A stretch of DNA of 16,855 bases from Alcaligenaceae bacterium (GTDB taxonomy: Bacteria; Pseudomonadota; Gammaproteobacteria; Burkholderiales; Burkholderiaceae_B): NCBI GenBank assembly GCA_029265335.1, contig JAJUJN010000010.1, positions 1 through 16,855 on the forward strand. The letters run 5' to 3'. Made by a program: the position numbers and the translations under genes. Each line of letters starts with the position of its first letter. Positions within the stretch are counted from its first letter, which is position 1. Positions 1 to 8,198 of this stretch are shown here, one piece after another. The notes under the pieces are model-generated. The model had not been told where the DNA came from. It made no database searches and saw nothing but the letters and a program-made list of their open reading frames with translations.

Positions 1-987
1 CAAGCCGGTGGCGCCCGCCTCGGCTTCGCTGAAAGGCAGCAGTTTGCCATCGTCGTCTACCGGCGTGTGGTCGGAGCAGATGGCGTCGATCGTGCCGTCG
101 GCCAATGCGGCTCGAATGGCGTCGCGATCGCGTTGACTGCGCAGGGGCGGCATCAGCTTGCAATGGCTGTCGAAGTGTCCGATGTCGAGGTCGATCAGGT
201 GAACGTGATGCACACCCACGTCGCAACTGACTGGCAGCCCCTCGGCCCGGGCCGCGCGCACCAGCTCCAAGCCGGCCGCGCTGGAGATGCGGCAGATGTG
301 CAGGCGGGCCCGGGTGGCGCGCTGCAGGTCGAAAAGCGTATGGAGCGCGACGGTTTCGGCCGCCTCGGGAATGCCCGGCAAACCCAGGCGACCAGCGTAG
401 GCGCCCGCGGCTGCCACGCCGTCACGCCCCAACCAGGGATCCTGTGGGCGCAGCCAGAGCGTGTAGCCAAAGGTGCAGGCGTATTGCATGGCGCGCCAAA
501 GCATGTTGGTGTCGAGCACGGCCACATCGGCCTGGCTGAACCCCACGCAGCCGGCGGCCAGGAGTTGCCCCATTTCAGTGAGCTTTTCGCCTTCCAGGCC
601 CACGGTCATGGCCCCTAAAGGGTAGAGACGAGCCTGGTTGAGCTGACGCGCGCGCTGCTTGAGCATCTCGATCAGGCCCGGTTCATCCAGCGGCGGGTCG
701 GTATCGGGTGGACACACCAGGCTGGTGACGCCGCCGGCAAGTGCGGCCTGCATTTCGGATTCGAGCGTGGCCCGATATTCAAACCCCGGCTCGCGCAGCC
801 GGGCGGCCAGGTCGACCAGACCGGGCAGCACCAGCATTCCGCTGGCGTCGAGTGTGCGGTCGGCGGAGAAGTCGGCAGGCGCATTGCCCACACTGACGAT
901 GCGGTCACCGGCAATATAGACATCCTGTATGGCGTCGAGCTGGCTGGCCGGGTCGATGACGCGGCCGCCGTGGATATGCAGCTTCAT
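1..987 (-). CDS. pyrC': Dihydroorotase-like protein PyrC' (probably non-catalytic), C-terminus cut by window edge
   Basis: This is the N-terminal 329 residues of a type I dihydroorotase-fold protein, starting at ATG 987 and running off the left edge; family members are about 420 residues. The amidohydrolase frame is clear (PGLVDL at 55-60, LREPG at 64-68, SDHTP at 305-309). The metal site is missing. The usual HxH is A61-A-R63, the HVST histidine is R233 (ICRISS), the Asp-Asp region before helix 4 reads SQAD, and the final APH histidine is V310. Only Asp306 of the catalytic set remains. In Pseudomonas, inactive PyrC' proteins of this kind are needed to assemble the dodecameric PyrB–PyrC' aspartate transcarbamoylase; the same role is inferred here because the gene lies 10 bp downstream of pyrB. 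The real dihydroorotase should be encoded elsewhere. An active enzyme is unlikely. Confidence 0.9.
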   Translation of the reverse strand, partial: MKLHIHGGRVIDPASQLDAIQDVYIAGDRIVSVGNAPADFSADRTLDASGMLVLPGLVDLAARLREPGFEYRATLESEMQAALAGGVTSLVCPPDTDPPLDEPGLIEMLKQRARQLNQARLYPLGAMTVGLEGEKLTEMGQLLAAGCVGFSQADVAVLDTNMLWRAMQYACTFGYTLWLRPQDPWLGRDGVAAAGAYAGRLGLPGIPEAAETVALHTLFDLQRATRARLHICRISSAAGLELVRAARAEGLPVSCDVGVHHVHLIDLDIGHFDSHCKLMPPLRSQRDRDAIRAALADGTIDAICSDHTPVDDDGKLLPFSEAEAGATGL

Positions 988-997
988 GGCGGATCGT

Positions 998-1954
998 TTA
1001 GTCGTTGCTGGCGCCGGCCACAATGCTCATGACTGCCATGCGCACTGCAATGCCGAAAGTTACCTGGTTGAGAATGACGGCCCGCGGGCCATCGGCGACG
1101 GAAGATTCGATTTCCACGCCGCGATTCATGGGGCCTGGGTGCATCACAATGGCATCCGGTTTGGCGCGGGCGAGCTTGTCTTCGGTGAGCCCGTAGTGCT
1201 TGAAATATTCTTGCGGGGAGGGCAGAAGGGCGCCGCGCATGCGTTCGTTCTGCAGGCGCAACATGATGATCACATCGACGTCTTCCAGGCCTTCGTACAT
1301 ATCGTGGAACACTCGAACTCCGAGATGCTCCAGGCCGCCGGGCAAGAGCGTCATGGGCCCGATCACCCGCACCTCGGGCACGCCCAGGGTGGTGAGCGCG
1401 AGGATATCCGAGCGGGCCACCCTGGAGTGCATCACATCGCCTACCACGGCCACGGTCAAGCCGGTGAAGTCACGCTTGAAGTGGCGAATGGTGTACATGT
1501 CGAGCAAACCCTGAGTAGGGTGGGCATGCCAGCCATCGCCGGCATTCACCACATGCACATGCGGGGCCACATGACGAGCGATGAGATGGGGCGCGCCGCT
1601 GGCGGCATGACGCACCACGAAGAGATCGGCCTGCATGGCCGACAGGTTGCTGATGGTGTCGAGCAGGGTTTCGCCCTTGCTGGCCGACGAAGCGTTGATG
1701 TTCAGGTTATAGACGTCGGCACTGAGTCGTTTGGCTGCGATCTCGAAGGTGGTTCGCGTGCGCGTGGAATTTTCGAAGAACAGGTTGAACACGCTTTTGC
1801 CGCGCAACAGCGGCACTTTTTTGACTTCGCGCTCGGCCAGCGGAACAAAGGTTTCGGCGGTATCGAGTATGTGGGTGACGATGTCGCGCGGCAGACCGTC
1901 GAGCGTGAGCAAGTGGGTAAGTTCGCCGTGGCGGTTGAGCTGCGGATTACGCAT
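998..1954 (-). CDS. pyrB: Aspartate carbamoyltransferase catalytic subunit
   Basis: A 318-residue protein that joins carbamoyl phosphate and aspartate to give carbamoyl aspartate, the second step of de novo pyrimidine synthesis. It carries the carbamoyl phosphate loop STRTRTTF at 63-70, the SxSKGET loop, HPTQGLLD, and the C-terminal [10 protein letters not shown] block; the length is normal for the family. I chose the ATG at 1954, not the longer reading frame beginning near 2077, because the protein from there aligns with family N-termini (MRNPQLN...), and the start ATGCGTAA overlaps the pyrR stop by 8 bp, a typical coupled junction. The gene sits between pyrR and pyrC', consistent with a PyrB–PyrC' complex. 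No pyrI-type regulatory subunit gene is present nearby. Confidence 0.97.
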   Translation of the reverse strand: MRNPQLNRHGELTHLLTLDGLPRDIVTHILDTAETFVPLAEREVKKVPLLRGKSVFNLFFENSTRTRTTFEIAAKRLSADVYNLNINASSASKGETLLDTISNLSAMQADLFVVRHAASGAPHLIARHVAPHVHVVNAGDGWHAHPTQGLLDMYTIRHFKRDFTGLTVAVVGDVMHSRVARSDILALTTLGVPEVRVIGPMTLLPGGLEHLGVRVFHDMYEGLEDVDVIIMLRLQNERMRGALLPSPQEYFKHYGLTEDKLARAKPDAIVMHPGPMNRGVEIESSVADGPRAVILNQVTFGIAVRMAVMSIVAGASND

Positions 1955-2459
1955 GGGCGTCCTCCAAGGTGAGGAAGAAGCGTTCGCCGTCGCGCTGCAA
2001 GGCAACGTTCTGGCCCTCGGGCACTTCGAGTTGGGTGGCGCACAGACTGGCGGCCACCGGCAGTTCCCGGCCACCACGGTCGATCAGCACGGCCAATTGC
2101 ACCGAGGCGGGGCGGCCGTAGTCGAAGATCTCATTGAGCGCGCCGCGTATCGTACGCCCGGTATAGAGCACATCGTCGACCAGAATGAGATGGTTGCCAT
2201 TCACCGGGAAAGGAATGTCGGTGGGTTGGGTTTGGTGGTGCAGACCGATGCGATCGAAGTCGTCGCGGTACAGACTGATATTGAGCACACCGGGCCGGCC
2301 AGCGAGCTCGAGATCGCGGTGCAGTCGCTCAGCGAGCCAGGCGCCGCCCGACAGGATGCCCACCAGGTACACCGTGCCTTCCGGTTTGCGTGTGATCGCT
2401 TCGGCCACCTGGGCCTGCAGCGACTGATAAAGAGTTTCGGCGTTGGGGAGTTCAAACAT
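1947..2459 (-). CDS. pyrR: PyrR: pyrimidine operon regulator / uracil phosphoribosyltransferase
   Basis: A 170-residue PyrR homologue. The PRPP-binding loop [17 protein letters not shown] lies at 91-107, and the N-terminal [10 protein letters not shown] and SLYRDDF segments are typical of PyrR. In Bacillus, PyrR attenuates pyr transcription through RNA and also has uracil phosphoribosyltransferase activity. In proteobacteria the enzyme activity and a regulatory effect are reported, but RNA binding is less clear. The ATG at 2459 is the only usable start, since a TAG stop lies seven codons upstream in frame. The ribosome binding site is poor. The gene follows ruvX after 94 bp and overlaps pyrB by 8 bp. 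No PyrR-type attenuator hairpin pair is evident in that 94-bp gap. Confidence 0.95.
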   Translation of the reverse strand: MFELPNAETLYQSLQAQVAEAITRKPEGTVYLVGILSGGAWLAERLHRDLELAGRPGVLNISLYRDDFDRIGLHHQTQPTDIPFPVNGNHLILVDDVLYTGRTIRGALNEIFDYGRPASVQLAVLIDRGGRELPVAASLCATQLEVPEGQNVALQRDGERFFLTLEDAHA

Positions 2460-2553
2460 GAGAAAGGGCGATCGGGGCTAAGTCGGACTGCGCCGAAGTG
2501 TACGACACGAGGGCGCGATGAAATCGTGCGGGTGCGACGCAACCGCGCTTGGG

Positions 2554-2964
2554 TCAGGTGTGGCCTGAGGTGTGGTCGAGGTAACGCTGCAGAATCACCG
2601 CGGCGGCCCAGGCGTCATCGGCGCCGTTTCGAGGCATGCTCTGTTGGGCCTCGATGCTGGAACCGCGTTCGTCTTGCAGTTCCACCGGCAGCCGAAAGCG
2701 GCCGTGCAACTGGTTGGCGAAACGCCGGCTGCGCCGAGTGATCTCTTGCTCACCGCCGTCGGCTGCGAGTGGCAGCCCCACCACCAGGCGGTCGGGCTGC
2801 CATTCTTTGAGTAAGGCTTCGATACGGGCGAACCGCTGACGCAGCGGCTCGCTGGCGATCAGAGTGAGGGGCCGGGCGGCGCCGGTGATGGTGTTGCCCA
2901 AGGCCACGCCGATCTGTCGAGTGCCGAAATCGAAGGCCAGCAGCGTTTCGGCCCCTTCAGGCAT
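2554..2964 (-). CDS. ruvX: RuvX/YqgF family putative pre-16S rRNA nuclease
   Basis: A 136-residue RNase H-fold protein of the YqgF/RuvX family, linked in E. coli to 16S rRNA 5'-end maturation. The first strand has LLAFDFGTRQIGVALG with the catalytic Asp. VVGLP, FANQLHGRF and QDER follow, and the last acidic residue is in GADDAWAAAVILQ. Compared with E. coli RuvX, the loop between DER and the final Asp is about eight residues shorter, and the residue after DER is Gly where Leu or Tyr is usual. Both acidic positions are kept, so activity is likely. It overlaps the yqgE stop by 8 bp (ATGCCTGA), which suggests coupled translation. The yqgE–ruvX pairing is widely conserved in proteobacteria. Confidence 0.95.
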   Translation of the reverse strand: MPEGAETLLAFDFGTRQIGVALGNTITGAARPLTLIASEPLRQRFARIEALLKEWQPDRLVVGLPLAADGGEQEITRRSRRFANQLHGRFRLPVELQDERGSSIEAQQSMPRNGADDAWAAAVILQRYLDHTSGHT

Positions 2965-3538
2965 GGCCGGCGCCGTCGGTCAGCATGATGGGATCGATGC
3001 CGAGCAGGGCGAGCGCCGCGGGATAGCGTTCGGTGGGAGGCGTGTCGAAGATCACGCGCGGATCGGCCGAAACCGACAGCCAGGCGTTCTCGCCCAGCTC
3101 GGCTTCGAGCTGGCCAGCTCCCCAGCCGGCGTAGCCAAGGGTGATCAGCATGTGTTCCGGGCCGTCGCCATCGGCCACGGCCTGCAGGATATCGCGAGAT
3201 GTGGTGAGCGCCAGCTCGCCTACGCGAATGCTGGAGGTGTATTCGCCGATGGGGGCGTGCAGCACAAAGCCGCGGTCGGTTTGCACCGGCCCGCCGTAGA
3301 ACACCGGTCGTTCTTTCAAGGGTGCGATTTCGAGGGAGAGGTCGATGCGTTCGAACAAGGACCCCAGCGTGAGGTCGGTGGGGCGGTTGATCACCAGCCC
3401 CAACGCGCCTTCCGCAGTGTGCTCGCAAACGTAGATGACGGTGCCGGCGAAGTTGGAGTCGCCCAGAGTGGGCATGGCAATGAGAAACTGGTTGGAGAGG
3501 TCCAGTTCCGCACTGTGTGTAGCTTGGTCTTCAGTCAT
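2957..3538 (-). CDS. yqgE: YqgE/AlgH family protein
   Basis: A 193-residue protein of the YqgE/AlgH (DUF179) family. Diagnostic segments are LSNQFLIAMPTLGDSNFAGTV near the N-terminus, YVCEHTAEGALGLVINRP, VFYGGPVQTDRGFVLH, and LGYAGWGAGQLEAEL. The biochemical function of the family is unsettled; Pseudomonas AlgH was described as an alginate regulator and structures suggest a ligand-binding protein. There is no signal peptide, so it is cytoplasmic. The start at ATG 3538 is supported by GGAG seven bases upstream (complement of 3546-3549). It is second in the operon, 33 bp after the rubredoxin gene, and overlaps ruvX by 8 bp. Confidence 0.95.
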   Translation of the reverse strand: MTEDQATHSAELDLSNQFLIAMPTLGDSNFAGTVIYVCEHTAEGALGLVINRPTDLTLGSLFERIDLSLEIAPLKERPVFYGGPVQTDRGFVLHAPIGEYTSSIRVGELALTTSRDILQAVADGDGPEHMLITLGYAGWGAGQLEAELGENAWLSVSADPRVIFDTPPTERYPAALALLGIDPIMLTDGAGHA

Positions 3539-3571
3539 GGCCTGGCTCCGGTTAAGAGTCTGGACGCTGCT

Positions 3572-3736
3572 TCAGATCTCGACCATCTCGAAGTCTTCTT
3601 TGCGGGCGCCGCACTCGGGACAGATCCAATTCGGGGGGACGTCTTCCCATCGAGTGCCGGGCGCGATGCCTTCTTCAGGAAGGCCCGCCTCTTCGTCGTA
3701 GATCCAGCCGCAGATGAGGCACATCCAGGTTCGCAT
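3572..3736 (-). CDS. rubA: Rubredoxin
   Basis: A 54-residue rubredoxin, a small cytoplasmic electron carrier with one iron bound by four cysteines. Both knuckles are present: C6-L-I-C9-G near the N-terminus and C39-P-E-C42-G near the C-terminus. Other family marks are the aromatic residues W11/Y13, the PGTRWEDVPPNWICPECG segment, and length (rubredoxins are about 50-56 residues). It is the first gene of the minus-strand cluster, 33 bp before yqgE. A rubredoxin gene in front of yqgE/ruvX and back-to-back with a thiD-like gene is an arrangement I associate with Burkholderiales. The redox partner is not in the window. No strong ribosome binding site precedes ATG 3736. Confidence 0.96.
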   Translation of the reverse strand: MRTWMCLICGWIYDEEAGLPEEGIAPGTRWEDVPPNWICPECGARKEDFEMVEI

Positions 3737-3876
3737 GGTTTATGGGCTCGGGAGTAAAATGAAATGGATTGCGAGGAAAGCGAGCTCCGCTTTTGGTGAA
3801 TTGGCCAACGAGTTGGCGCCAGCGCGAAGCTACGTCCTCCAGATGACTTCATTATCTCATTTATTGTCGAGCACCG
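3737..3876. promoter_or_regulatory. Divergent intergenic region between rubA and the thiD-like gene
   Basis: This 140-bp gap must hold the start signals for the minus-strand rubA–pyr operon and the plus-strand thiD–thiE genes. Its right half (about 3847-3867) is markedly AT-rich compared with the surroundings. It contains a stem-loop AAAGCG–AGCTC–CGCTTT (3777-3793, followed by one more T on the plus strand) and two 8-bp palindromes, TTGGCCAA (3801-3808) and TGGCGCCA (3814-3821). I could not place convincing -35/-10 boxes on either strand. The hairpin would lie in the leader of the rubA transcript if that promoter is in the AT-rich part. Confidence 0.5.
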
Positions 3877-4710
3877 TTGGATACTGCATCAATTCTGCCG
3901 CTCTGGCTCACCTTCGGCCCAGCCGACCCCACCGGGGCCACCGGCCTGCAAGCCGATGTGGTTACCGGCGCGGCGCTGGGAACCCACACCTTTTCTGTGC
4001 TCACCAGCTGGCAGGCTCGCGATACGGCCGCAGTGGAAGCTTCACGCCCCGTCAAAGCCGACGACATCGACGACCAGGCTCGCAGTCTGCTTGAAGATAC
4101 CTCTGTCACTGCCATCAAGGTGGGAGCCTTGCCCTCACCCGAGGCAGTGAGCGCGGTGGCGGCGATCCTGGCCGACTACGCTTCGGTGCCCGCGGTGGTT
4201 CACCTGGTCGAAGCCGAGCCCGCGCTCACCGCTGCCGATCACAACGAACTGGCCGATGCCACGGTTCAGGCGAGCCTGGGTTTGCTGGTGTCGCAAGCGC
4301 ATGTGGTGGTGGTCTCGCACGAACGCCTCGAGCGCTGGTTCGACGAAGGCTGGCTGGGCGGCGAGGGCATGGAAACCGCCCTTCAGGCGCTGATGGCGCT
4401 GGGGCCCGATAACGCCGTCATCACCGGGGTGCCTCACGGCGAAGGCCAGTTCGTGAACGTGCTGGCCACGGGTGGGCCCGAAGCCGAAGCCTGGCCATGG
4501 CAACACCTGCCGGTGAGCTTTCTGGGGGCGGGCAGCACGCTCACGGCCGCCCTGGCCGCTCGCCTGGCCCACGGCACGCCCTTGCGGCAAGCCGTGATCG
4601 ACGCTCAGCAATTCACGCGCCGAGCGCTGGAGGCCGGCTTTCAGCCCGGCATGGGGCGCAACCTGCCCGACCGCCTGTTTTGGTTGCGCGGGAACGAACC
4701 CTCATCGTGA
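3877..4710 (+). CDS. Divergent ThiD-like (hydroxymethylpyrimidine/phosphomethylpyrimidine kinase family) protein
   Basis: A 277-residue ribokinase-fold protein resembling ThiD, which phosphorylates hydroxymethylpyrimidine (phosphate) for thiamine synthesis. The N-terminus WLTFGPADPTGATGLQADV (10-28) matches the ThiD GSDSSGGAGIQAD motif, and the C-terminal anion-hole motif is GAGSTLTAAL (217-226). It is degenerate: the usual Cys (ThiD) or Asp (related kinases) of this loop is Ser220, the DPVM motif is replaced by PAVVHLVEA, and the VKGGH strand reads ITGVPHGEG. The start is a TTG at 3877. An in-frame stop at 3844 leaves no ATG or GTG between, and no good ribosome binding site is seen. thiE follows after 87 bp, which supports a thiamine role, but kinase activity is doubtful. 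Family call is fairly safe; function is not. Confidence 0.8.
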   Translation: MDTASILPLWLTFGPADPTGATGLQADVVTGAALGTHTFSVLTSWQARDTAAVEASRPVKADDIDDQARSLLEDTSVTAIKVGALPSPEAVSAVAAILADYASVPAVVHLVEAEPALTAADHNELADATVQASLGLLVSQAHVVVVSHERLERWFDEGWLGGEGMETALQALMALGPDNAVITGVPHGEGQFVNVLATGGPEAEAWPWQHLPVSFLGAGSTLTAALAARLAHGTPLRQAVIDAQQFTRRALEAGFQPGMGRNLPDRLFWLRGNEPSS

Positions 4711-4785
4711 GGCTGTTGCCGGGCGGCACAAGCTGCCAACTTCCGCGGCCCTTCTGCGGCCCCTTGCTTCCACTCGCGATTTCCT

Positions 4786-4790
4786 GAGGA
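4786..4790 (+). promoter_or_regulatory. Ribosome binding site of thiE
   Basis: GAGGA lies seven bases before the ATG at 4798 and fixes that codon as the thiE start. The 87-bp gap upstream shows no TPP-riboswitch-like conserved core. Confidence 0.7.
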
Positions 4791-4797
4791 CTACCCC

Positions 4798-5466
4798 ATG
4801 CATCATCTTTCGCCCGGCTTGCGCGGCGTCAGCGGACTTTATGGCCTGACTCCCGAATGGGACGATACGGCTCGGCTGATTCAGGCCGTCACTTTGGCCG
4901 TGCGTGGCGGGATGCAGGCGCTTCAGCTGCGCCGCAAGCTGGCCAGCGATAAGCTGAAACGTGAGCAAGCGCTGGCGCTGGCCGATGCCTGTCGCGAGCT
5001 GGGCATTCTTTTCATCATCAACGACGACTGGAAGCTCGCGCAGGAAGTGGCTGCCGATGGCGTGCATCTTGGCCGCGACGACGCCGACGTCGGGTTGATT
5101 GCCGAGCTTGCCGCCGGTGATTGTTTAGTGGGGGTGTCCTGCTACAACGAGTTGGCTCGGGTTGAGCAGGCGTTGGCTGCAGGCGCGAGCAGCGTGGCGA
5201 TGGGCGCCGTGTATGGCTCGAGCGTGAAGCCCGAAGCGGTGCGGGTGGAACTGGCCACCATTCGCCAGGCGCGCCGGTTGTGCGAGGCGGCCAGCCAGGA
5301 TGGGCGACGTCCCACGGTCACCGCGATTGGTGGAATCGGACCGGGCAATGCTGCGCCCGTGGCGGCGGCTGGTGCAGATGCGCTGGCGGTGATCACCAGC
5401 GTGTTCGAGGCCGACGATATCGAAGCTGCGGCTCGGGCGGTGAGTTCCGCCATGGCGCCGCGCTGA
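4798..5466 (+). CDS. thiE: Thiamine-phosphate synthase
   Basis: A 222-residue TIM-barrel ThiE that couples hydroxymethylpyrimidine diphosphate to the thiazole phosphate to make thiamine phosphate. Visible motifs are LQLRRK (42-47, the diphosphate-binding strand), FIINDDW (72-78), DGVHLGRDD (87-95), VGVSCYN (111-117), [10 protein letters not shown] (136-145, equivalent to the GPVFPTxTK loop with Lys144 kept), and AIGGI near the C-terminus. Motif spacing and length fit the family; the FPTxTK loop differs (YGSSVK), a change I believe is common in this lineage but cannot verify here. GAGGA seven bases upstream supports ATG 4798. It probably forms a unit with the thiD-like gene upstream. No TPP riboswitch is seen before either gene. 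Confidence 0.93.
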   Translation: MHHLSPGLRGVSGLYGLTPEWDDTARLIQAVTLAVRGGMQALQLRRKLASDKLKREQALALADACRELGILFIINDDWKLAQEVAADGVHLGRDDADVGLIAELAAGDCLVGVSCYNELARVEQALAAGASSVAMGAVYGSSVKPEAVRVELATIRQARRLCEAASQDGRRPTVTAIGGIGPGNAAPVAAAGADALAVITSVFEADDIEAAARAVSSAMAPR

Positions 5467-5490
5467 GCTCGGCTGGGTCGTGGTTATGAT
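5463..5490 (+). promoter_or_regulatory. Candidate sigma-70 promoter for hemL
   Basis: CTGAGC (5463-5468) and TATGAT (5485-5490) are 16 bp apart in the thiE–hemL gap. The -10 box matches five of six consensus bases; the -35 box is weak (three of six). It overlaps the end of thiE, and a transcript would start near 5497, about 45 bases before the hemL ATG. Placement is by eye. Confidence 0.3.
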
Positions 5491-5542
5491 AGGCAGTTTG
5501 GTGCCGAGAGGCCCACGCAGTCACACATCTACGGAGTTTTTC

Positions 5543-6829
5543 ATGGCCAGCAATGCCGAACTGTTCGAACGCGCTGCACGCACGATTCCCGGCGGGGTGA
5601 ATTCGCCGGTACGCGCCTTTGGCTCGGTAGGAGGCGTGCCTCGTTTCATCGCGCGGGCGGAGGGCCCTTACGTTTTCGACGCAGAAGGCCAGCGCTATAT
5701 CGATTATGTGGGCTCGTGGGGCCCGGCCATCCTGGGTCATGCCGACCCTGCGGTGGTCGAGGCGGTACGTGAGGCAGCGGCGCATGGTCTGTCGTTCGGC
5801 GCACCCACCGAAGGTGAGGTGGAGCTGGCGGAACTGCTGGTGGCGCGTTTGCCCAGCCTCGAGCAGGTGCGATTGGTGAGTTCGGGCACCGAAGCCACGA
5901 TGAGTGCGATTCGCCTGGCGCGAGGCTTTACCGGGCGGCCCAAGGTGATCAAGTTCGAGGGTTGCTATCACGGTCATGCCGACAGCCTGCTGGTCAAAGC
6001 AGGCTCGGGGCTACTCACTTTCGGCAACCCCACGTCTGCCGGCGTGCCGGCGGAATTCGTCGAACATACCATCGTGCTCGACTACAACGACCTCGCCGGA
6101 GTCGAAGCGGCATTCCGCGAATATGGTCAAGAGATCGCCTGCGTGATCGTGGAGCCCGCGGCCGGCAATATGAACCTCGTGCAACCGCGCGAAGGCTTCC
6201 TGGCCGGGTTGCGCGAGCAATGTACGCGGCATGGCGCCGTACTGATCTTCGACGAAGTCATGACCGGGTTCCGTGTTGGCCCCCAAGGGATGCAGGGTCT
6301 GAGCGGTATCACCCCCGATCTCACCACGCTGGCCAAAATCATCGGCGGCGGCATGCCCGTAGGCGCTTTTGGCGGCCGGGCCGACATCATGGCGCAGCTC
6401 GCTCCTCTCGGGCCGGTGTATCAGGCTGGCACATTGTCGGGCAACCCGGTGGCGGTGGCCGCCGGGCTTGCCACGCTGCGGCGGCTGGCCGAACCCGATT
6501 TCTATCCCCAGCTCGAACAGCGCACCCAACGTCTGGTAGAGGGGCTGCGCGAGGCGGCCGACACCGCGGGGGTGCCCTTCAGTGCCGACGCCTTGGGCGG
6601 CATGTTCGGCCTCTACTTCCGCGCTCAAGTGCCCACCACGCTGGCGGAAGCCGCCGACGCCGATCAAGAAGCCTTCCGCAAGTTCTTCCATGCCTGTCTC
6701 GCAGATGGCGTGATGTTTGCGCCTTCGGCGTTCGAGGCGGGTTTTGTGTCCATCACGCACGATGACGGCGTCATCGATGCCACTCTTGAGGTGGCGCGGC
6801 GCGCGATGGTTCGTGCGGCCACGCGCTGA
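5543..6829 (+). CDS. hemL: Glutamate-1-semialdehyde 2,1-aminomutase
   Basis: A 428-residue PLP enzyme that converts glutamate-1-semialdehyde to 5-aminolevulinate, the C5 route to haem and other tetrapyrroles; it acts in the cytoplasm. Recognisable blocks are [14 protein letters not shown] (13-26), [16 protein letters not shown] (113-128), [11 protein letters not shown] (137-147), [11 protein letters not shown] (234-244), and [16 protein letters not shown] around the PLP lysine K265. The length is standard. I chose ATG 5543 over upstream in-frame codons because GGAG sits six bases before it (5533-5536) and [11 protein letters not shown] matches family N-termini. It starts 76 bp after thiE and may have its own promoter in that gap. 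Confidence 0.98.
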   Translation: MASNAELFERAARTIPGGVNSPVRAFGSVGGVPRFIARAEGPYVFDAEGQRYIDYVGSWGPAILGHADPAVVEAVREAAAHGLSFGAPTEGEVELAELLVARLPSLEQVRLVSSGTEATMSAIRLARGFTGRPKVIKFEGCYHGHADSLLVKAGSGLLTFGNPTSAGVPAEFVEHTIVLDYNDLAGVEAAFREYGQEIACVIVEPAAGNMNLVQPREGFLAGLREQCTRHGAVLIFDEVMTGFRVGPQGMQGLSGITPDLTTLAKIIGGGMPVGAFGGRADIMAQLAPLGPVYQAGTLSGNPVAVAAGLATLRRLAEPDFYPQLEQRTQRLVEGLREAADTAGVPFSADALGGMFGLYFRAQVPTTLAEAADADQEAFRKFFHACLADGVMFAPSAFEAGFVSITHDDGVIDATLEVARRAMVRAATR

Positions 6830-6890
6830 TGCAAGCTCGCGGGGCAAGACCTCGTTCGTTTCGCTTCAATCTCCTACCAAGGATGTGCAC

Positions 6891-8117
6891 ATGGCAGTGA
6901 ACCTGCAGATACCTTCGACCGAAGACATTCACCCCGTGCCAGGCGTGCAGATTGGTGTGGCCGAGGCCGGCATCCGCAAGGTGGGGCGGCGCGACCTGGT
7001 CGTGTTCGACCTTGCACCCGGCACCGGGGTTGCCGGTGTGTTCACCCAGAACCGCTTCCGCGCAGCGCCCGTGCGAGTCTGTGAGCGTCATTTGAAGCAG
7101 ACCGGCGATATTCGCGCGCTGGTGGTCAATACCGGCAACGCCAACGCCGGCACTGGGGCGCAGGGCATGGCGGCGGCTGAAACCACCTGCCGGGAGCTCG
7201 CCGCTCGGATGGCCATCGAGCCCATTCAGGTGCTGCCATTCTCTACTGGCGTCATTCACGAGCCGTTGCCGGTTGAACGCCTGGTTGCGGGGCTGTCGGC
7301 TGCGCTCGATGCACGTTCTCCCACGGCCTGGCTCGACGCGGCTCACGGCATCATGACCACCGACACTTTGCCCAAAGTCAGCTCACGTCGGGTGAGTGTG
7401 GAGGGTCACAACATCACCATCACAGGCATCAGCAAGGGCGCGGGCATGATCCGGCCCAATATGGCCACCATGTTGGGCTTTCTGGCCACCGATGCCGGCA
7501 TTGCGCCGCAGTTGCTGCAAACCCTGGTTGGCGAGCTGGCCGATCACTCCTTCAATCGCATTACGGTCGATGGTGATACTTCCACCAACGACTCCTTCAT
7601 GCTCATGGCCACCGGGCAATCGGGACTGCGCGTGGGGTCGGTGTCGGATGCGGCCTGGCCGCCTTTACGTGAAGCGCTCATGGCGGTTGCGCTCGATCTC
7701 GCGCAGAAGATCGTTCGCGATGGCGAGGGGGCAACCAAGTTCATCACCATTGCCGTGTCGGGCGCCAACAGCAAAGACGAGGCGCTGCAAGTGGCCTATG
7801 CCGTGGCCCACTCGCCATTGGTAAAAACCGCCTTCTATGCCAGTGACCCCAACCTGGGCCGTATCCTGGCGGCTATCGGCTATGCCGGCGTGAACGATCT
7901 GGATGTCGAGCGTGTGAATCTCTGGCTCGACGACGTCCATGTCGCGACCGAAGGCGGGCGCCACCCCAGCTACCGCGAAGAGCTGGGTCAGGCCGTGATG
8001 CAGCAAGATGAAATTACCGTGCGCATCGATCTCGGTCGCGGCAGCCATGCCGACACCGTCTACACCTGCGATCTCTCGCATCAGTATGTTTCGATCAATG
8101 CCGATTACCGCAGCTGA
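6891..8117 (+). CDS. argJ: Bifunctional glutamate N-acetyltransferase / amino-acid N-acetyltransferase (ornithine acetyltransferase)
   Basis: A 408-residue ArgJ that transfers acetyl from N-acetylornithine to glutamate in the cyclic arginine pathway; some family members also use acetyl-CoA. The self-cleavage site is clear: [20 protein letters not shown], where cleavage between Ala192 and Thr193 frees Thr193 as the nucleophile and splits the chain into alpha and beta subunits. Upstream, [13 protein letters not shown] (77-89) and VLPFSTGVI (114-122) are typical, as are [14 protein letters not shown] and [17 protein letters not shown] later. ATG 6891 has AAGGA seven bases upstream (6879-6883). 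It begins 61 bp after hemL. Whether it is mono- or bifunctional cannot be told from the sequence. Confidence 0.98.
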   Translation: MAVNLQIPSTEDIHPVPGVQIGVAEAGIRKVGRRDLVVFDLAPGTGVAGVFTQNRFRAAPVRVCERHLKQTGDIRALVVNTGNANAGTGAQGMAAAETTCRELAARMAIEPIQVLPFSTGVIHEPLPVERLVAGLSAALDARSPTAWLDAAHGIMTTDTLPKVSSRRVSVEGHNITITGISKGAGMIRPNMATMLGFLATDAGIAPQLLQTLVGELADHSFNRITVDGDTSTNDSFMLMATGQSGLRVGSVSDAAWPPLREALMAVALDLAQKIVRDGEGATKFITIAVSGANSKDEALQVAYAVAHSPLVKTAFYASDPNLGRILAAIGYAGVNDLDVERVNLWLDDVHVATEGGRHPSYREELGQAVMQQDEITVRIDLGRGSHADTVYTCDLSHQYVSINADYRS

Positions 8118-8198
8118 TAGATGGGCAGCACCCCAGGCAGCGGCCGGTGGCGGCGCGAAGCTCGGCAAAATCCCTCTCAACTTCCTTGATTCCTAGAC

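Noticed and set aside
929..1972. Long open frame on the plus strand opposite pyrB (347 codons)
   Set aside because: It is antisense to a clear pyrB, is unusually rich in His and Gly, and shows no family motif. Long antisense frames are expected in GC-rich coding DNA.
2460..2553. Possible PyrR-type attenuator before pyrR
   Set aside because: The 94-bp gap has no T-run terminator or matching antiterminator, and the only promoter-like element (a TACACT box on the minus strand) lacks a good -35 partner.
1731..2741. Plus-strand open frame covering pyrR and its flanks (336 codons)
   Set aside because: It lies opposite pyrR, the start of pyrB and part of ruvX, has no recognisable domain, and becomes Arg-rich across the intergenic gap.
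2864..3757. Plus-strand open frame across yqgE and rubredoxin (297 codons)
   Set aside because: Antisense to two well-supported genes and without motifs.
4711..4797. Possible TPP riboswitch between the thiD-like gene and thiE
   Set aside because: The gap is only 87 bp and does not show the conserved TPP aptamer core; only short GC-rich repeats (GCGGCC) are visible.
5962..6765. Second plus-strand frame inside hemL (267 codons)
   Set aside because: It is very Arg-rich, overlaps hemL completely in another frame, and has no start signal.
6011..6847. Antisense frame opposite hemL (278 codons)
   Set aside because: Shadow of hemL codon bias; no motif or ribosome binding site.
8118..8198. Possible terminator or promoter between argJ and the ATPase gene
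   Set aside because: The 81-bp gap is GC-rich, with no stable stem followed by T residues and no convincing promoter boxes.
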